Program-made: the position numbers and the translations under genes
Part shown: positions 22,705 through 24,599 of the stretch, piece by piece
How positions within the stretch are numbered: position 1 is the first letter of the stretch
How the letters are laid out: every line of letters starts with the position of its first letter
Assembly (NCBI GenBank): GCA_036521415.1
Contig: DATDHU010000016.1
Span: 1 to 24,599 of the forward strand
DNA length: 24,599 nucleotides
DNA from: DASXMT01 sp036521415
GTDB taxonomy: Bacteria > Actinomycetota > Acidimicrobiia > Acidimicrobiales > RAAP-2
Direction of reading: 5' to 3'
The notes under the pieces: generated by a model
The model's database searches: none
Told to the model about the DNA's origin: nothing
Seen by the model: only the letters and a program-made list of their open reading frames with translations

Positions 22705-23583
22705 CTACCCGCCGAAGGCCTCGCAGGCATGGAGCAGGAAGGCCTGGAGGGCCGGGCTCTTCGTCTTCGTCCAGATCAGGGCGAGCCCGGTCGGGTCCTC
22801 GACGTCCTCGATGACGAGGCCCTTCAAACGCTCGGCATGGCGGGCGGCCATGGACTCGGTGAGGATGGCGACTCCGAGCCCGCGACTGGCGAGATCGGCG
22901 ACGGCGTCCGGGGCGCTGGCCTGCAGCACGATGTCCGGCCGAATGCCGCTCACCTCGCAGGCCACGTCGAACATGGTCCGTGGCGCCGTCCCCTCGGGCA
23001 TGCAGACGATGGGGCAGGCCGCGAGCTCGGCCAGCATTGTCGTGTTCCGCCTGGCCAGCGGGTGTCCGAGGGAGACAGCCGCGACCAATCGCTCGCTGGC
23101 GATCGGCCAGACGTCCAGACCCGGGGGCGGTGCCCCGGCCGTACCGATGAGGGCCAGGTCCGCCGTGCCGGTACGGACGCGCTCGGTGAGGGGGTTGGAA
23201 CTGTCCTCGATCAGGGTGACCTCGACACCGGGATGGACAAGATGGAACCCGGCGAGGGCGTCGAACAGCCCGGCGATCGTGCAGCCGTAGACCATGCCGA
23301 CCACCAGCCGGCCGCGGACCAGGCCGGTTACGTCGTCCACCGCGTGCCGAACGTCGTCCACCGATGCCAGTGCGGCCCGGGCGTGCTCCAGTGCCGCTGC
23401 TCCAGCTGCGGTCAGGGTGGCGGCACGGCCCGAGCGGTCGATGAGAGCGGCACCGAGGTCGCGTTCCAGCTGCCGGACCTGAGCACTGACCCCCGACTGG
23501 CTTATGTGCACCCGCTCGGCGGCCCGGGTGAAGTTGGCTTCTTCGGCCACGGCCACGAAGTACTCGAGCTGGCGGAGCTCCAT
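22705..23583 (-). CDS. LysR family transcriptional regulator
   Basis: This is a 292-residue regulator with an N-terminal winged helix (about 3-60). LRQLEYFVAVAEEANFTRAAERVHISQSGVSAQVRQLERDLG carries the recognition helix around SQSGVSAQVRQLE. A linker helix follows, then the periplasmic-binding-protein-like effector domain (VVGMVYGCTIAGLFDALAGF, DLALIG, GLGVAILTES). It would act as a tetramer sensing a small ligand that the sequence does not reveal. The ATG at 23583 follows TAGAAT by eight bases, which suggests a leaderless mRNA; a GGGG three bases away is too close to be a good Shine-Dalgarno site. It is divergent from the SnoaL-like gene, the classic arrangement in which the regulator controls its neighbour. 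Confidence 0.95.
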   Translation of the reverse strand: MELRQLEYFVAVAEEANFTRAAERVHISQSGVSAQVRQLERDLGAALIDRSGRAATLTAAGAAALEHARAALASVDDVRHAVDDVTGLVRGRLVVGMVYGCTIAGLFDALAGFHLVHPGVEVTLIEDSSNPLTERVRTGTADLALIGTAGAPPPGLDVWPIASERLVAAVSLGHPLARRNTTMLAELAACPIVCMPEGTAPRTMFDVACEVSGIRPDIVLQASAPDAVADLASRGLGVAILTESMAARHAERLKGLVIEDVEDPTGLALIWTKTKSPALQAFLLHACEAFGG

Positions 23584-23591
23584 ATCCCCAG

Positions 23592-23597
23592 ATTCTA
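23592..23597 (-). promoter_or_regulatory. Putative -10 box of leaderless lysR
   Basis: TAGAAT on the minus strand ends eight bases before the lysR ATG, identical in box and spacing to the one before the hydrolase at 7515. Confidence 0.5.
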
Positions 23598-23605
23598 GCT
23601 TTAAG

Positions 23606-23617
23606 CAAAACTATTTG
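23606..23617. promoter_or_regulatory. Candidate LysR binding site
   Basis: CAAA and TTTG arms flank ACTA in an AT-rich island of this GC-rich region, 23-34 bases upstream of lysR. It overlaps the expected lysR promoter, as autorepressing LysR sites do. A wider CTAT/ATAG pair lies at 23611-23632. Confidence 0.4.
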
Positions 23618-23730
23618 TTGGACTTCTCATAGTCGACCGTTCAAGCTGGAATTGTGTCGCACGTAACCGAACGGAAACCCCTCCCTGGGGGGTCCAATCA
23701 CAGATGACGAATCACAGAGAAGGAACCGCC

Positions 23731-24096
23731 GTGCCCCACAACGAGAGAGCCCAGAAACCCGAGGACCTCACCCGCTTGTTCGTCGAGCGGGCCAACGCCG
23801 GGGATGCCGCCGGCATCGCCGCGCTCTACGAGGAAGGTGCGGTCATGGCCTACCCGCCCGGCAGCCAGACCGTGGGCCGTGACGCCATCCATGACCTGTG
23901 GGAAAAGGTAGTGGCGTCGGCCCCACGATTCGAGCCCGAGCCACCGCTGCCCACGTTGATCTGCGGCGACATCGCCCTCACGTCCACCCCTCCAAAGGAC
24001 GGGGCCGGGGCCCGGGCTCAGGTTGTTCGCAGGCAGCCCGACGGTACCTGGCTGCGCGTGCTCGACCAACCGGAGTTCGTCACGCCGACCCGGTGA
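23731..24096 (+). CDS. SnoaL-like/NTF2-fold protein
   Basis: This is a protein of about 121 residues with the cone-shaped NTF2 fold. DLTRLFVERANAGDAAGIAALYEEGAVMAYPPG is the family's N-terminal helix pair, followed by GRDAIHDLWEKVVAS and ending in the sheet PDGTWLRVLDQPEF. Members are small isomerases, hydrolases or binding proteins, or DUF4440-type proteins of unknown role; the catalytic residues of SnoaL are not evident. GTG 23731 has AGAAGGA seven bases upstream and begins just before the conserved helix. ATG 23704 in the same frame would add nine residues. It is divergent from lysR across about 147 bases and is its likely target. Confidence 0.82.
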   Translation: MPHNERAQKPEDLTRLFVERANAGDAAGIAALYEEGAVMAYPPGSQTVGRDAIHDLWEKVVASAPRFEPEPPLPTLICGDIALTSTPPKDGAGARAQVVRRQPDGTWLRVLDQPEFVTPTR

Positions 24097-24141
24097 CAAT
24101 TCGGTAGTGGCACCCACAGCCCGGCGTCATCACAGGGCACC

Positions 24142-24599
24142 TCAGTCATCGAGTGCGTAGGTGAGGACTCCCCGACTCGTGACGGAGAGCATCCCAGGCT
24201 CTAACGGAACCGGCGGAACCATCATCGGCCCAGCCGTGCCCTCCAGTGAGCGAAAGGCGTGGCCGAAGCCGGCACCAGCCTGGGTGGCAGTCCGCTCCTC
24301 GATGGAGAGAATCGCGCCGAGGTGGACTCCGGCCGCTTCTGCCAGTTCGGCCGCCGTTGTCTGGGCATCTTCGACGGCCAGACGGCGTGCGGTGCGCCGC
24401 AGTGGTTCGGGATCCCCGAGGGTGAGCTGGAGGCAGCGAATCTGGAAGGATTCGCCGACTGCCTCGGTGAGCGACCCAAGGATCCGTCCGACGTCGTCGG
24501 GGCGACGAACGGTGACTTCGAGCTGGTAGCTGGCGATGCGGCCGTGACCCGTTGCTCTCGCTGGTCAAAGAAGTCTTGAACGGTGAGATTTGTGGTTCG
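24142..24599 (-). pseudogene. SIMPL (DUF541) domain protein, C-terminal part, frameshifted
   Basis: The gene enters from the right edge. From 24599 the minus strand reads NLTVQDFFDQREQRVT, a good SIMPL/DUF541 segment. Near 24540-24545 the similarity moves to another frame, GRIASYQLEVTVRRPDD, which then runs through LGSLTEAVG, ARRLAVEDAQTTAAELAEAAGVHLG and PLEPGMLSVTSRGVLTYALDD to TGA at 24142. One extra G in ACGGCC would join both parts as VTGRIASYQ. So either one base has been lost or the assembly has an error. SIMPL proteins are usually exported and of unclear role. The start and signal peptide lie outside the window. It is convergent with the SnoaL-like gene. Confidence 0.75.

Noticed and set aside
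23681..23697. ACCCC/GGGGT hairpin before the SnoaL-like gene
   Set aside because: Short stem of homopolymeric C and G, expected by chance in this composition.
24259..24579. Plus-strand open frame at the right end
   Set aside because: It is opposite the SIMPL-domain gene, whose homology is convincing on the minus strand.
1..24599. Mobile elements, CRISPR arrays, tRNA or rRNA genes
   Set aside because: No transposase or integrase motifs, no regularly spaced repeats and no cloverleaf-like or rRNA sequence were seen by reading both strands.

Overview
The window is high-GC, densely coded DNA. It has GTG starts, 4-base GTGA overlaps, an F420-type luciferase-like oxidoreductase, an ECF42 sigma factor with a DGPF partner, a DUF4232 lipoprotein, a BioB/BsaP pair and several promoters placed as if transcripts were leaderless. 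Together these point to an actinomycete-phylum chromosome, most likely an uncultured Acidimicrobiia-like lineage (inference; no rRNA is present). No tRNA, rRNA, CRISPR array, insertion sequence or phage gene was seen. No gene-free stretch exceeds 300 bases; the longest is 22482-22704.

Left part (1-5784). The 3' end of an adenosine deaminase gene is coupled by GTGA overlaps to a DrrA-type ABC ATPase and an ABC-2 permease. A convergent biotin unit follows on the minus strand: biotin synthase (bioB) and, 14 bases downstream, a 60-residue cysteine-rich protein that I identify as the actinobacterial biotin synthase auxiliary protein BsaP. Divergent to bioB are an acyl-CoA dehydrogenase and a small alpha/beta hydrolase.

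Middle (5838-11435). S-adenosylhomocysteinase (ahcY) is divergent from an alpha/beta hydrolase that looks leaderless. Next come a Thr-rich DUF4232 lipoprotein (minus), a gamma-carbonic-anhydrase-like hexapeptide protein (plus) and a minus-strand module of a DGPF/YCII protein plus an ECF42 sigma factor, with a recognisable ECF42-type promoter upstream.

Middle right (11657-18709). A diiron ferritin-like oxidase and an F420-dependent oxidoreductase lie on the plus strand. A NAD-dependent epimerase and an exported PknH-sensor-like protein are on the minus strand. A MarR regulator is divergent from an NDH-2/AIF-like FAD oxidoreductase, followed by a phytanoyl-CoA-dioxygenase-like enzyme. The MarR/FAD intergenic region carries a strong promoter bracketed by inverted repeats.

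Right part (18842-24599). A Tat-exported GH78 alpha-L-rhamnosidase has a palindrome over its putative -10. Then come an unrecognised acidic protein, a LysR regulator divergent from a SnoaL-like protein, and the C-terminal part of a SIMPL/DUF541 gene that is frameshifted in this sequence.

The most interesting items are the biotin pair (a BioB without the usual third auxiliary-cluster cysteine, next to a BsaP with an extra CxxC pair), the ECF42/DGPF promoter, the repeated leaderless geometry, and the operator-like palindromes at the MarR and rhamnosidase promoters.
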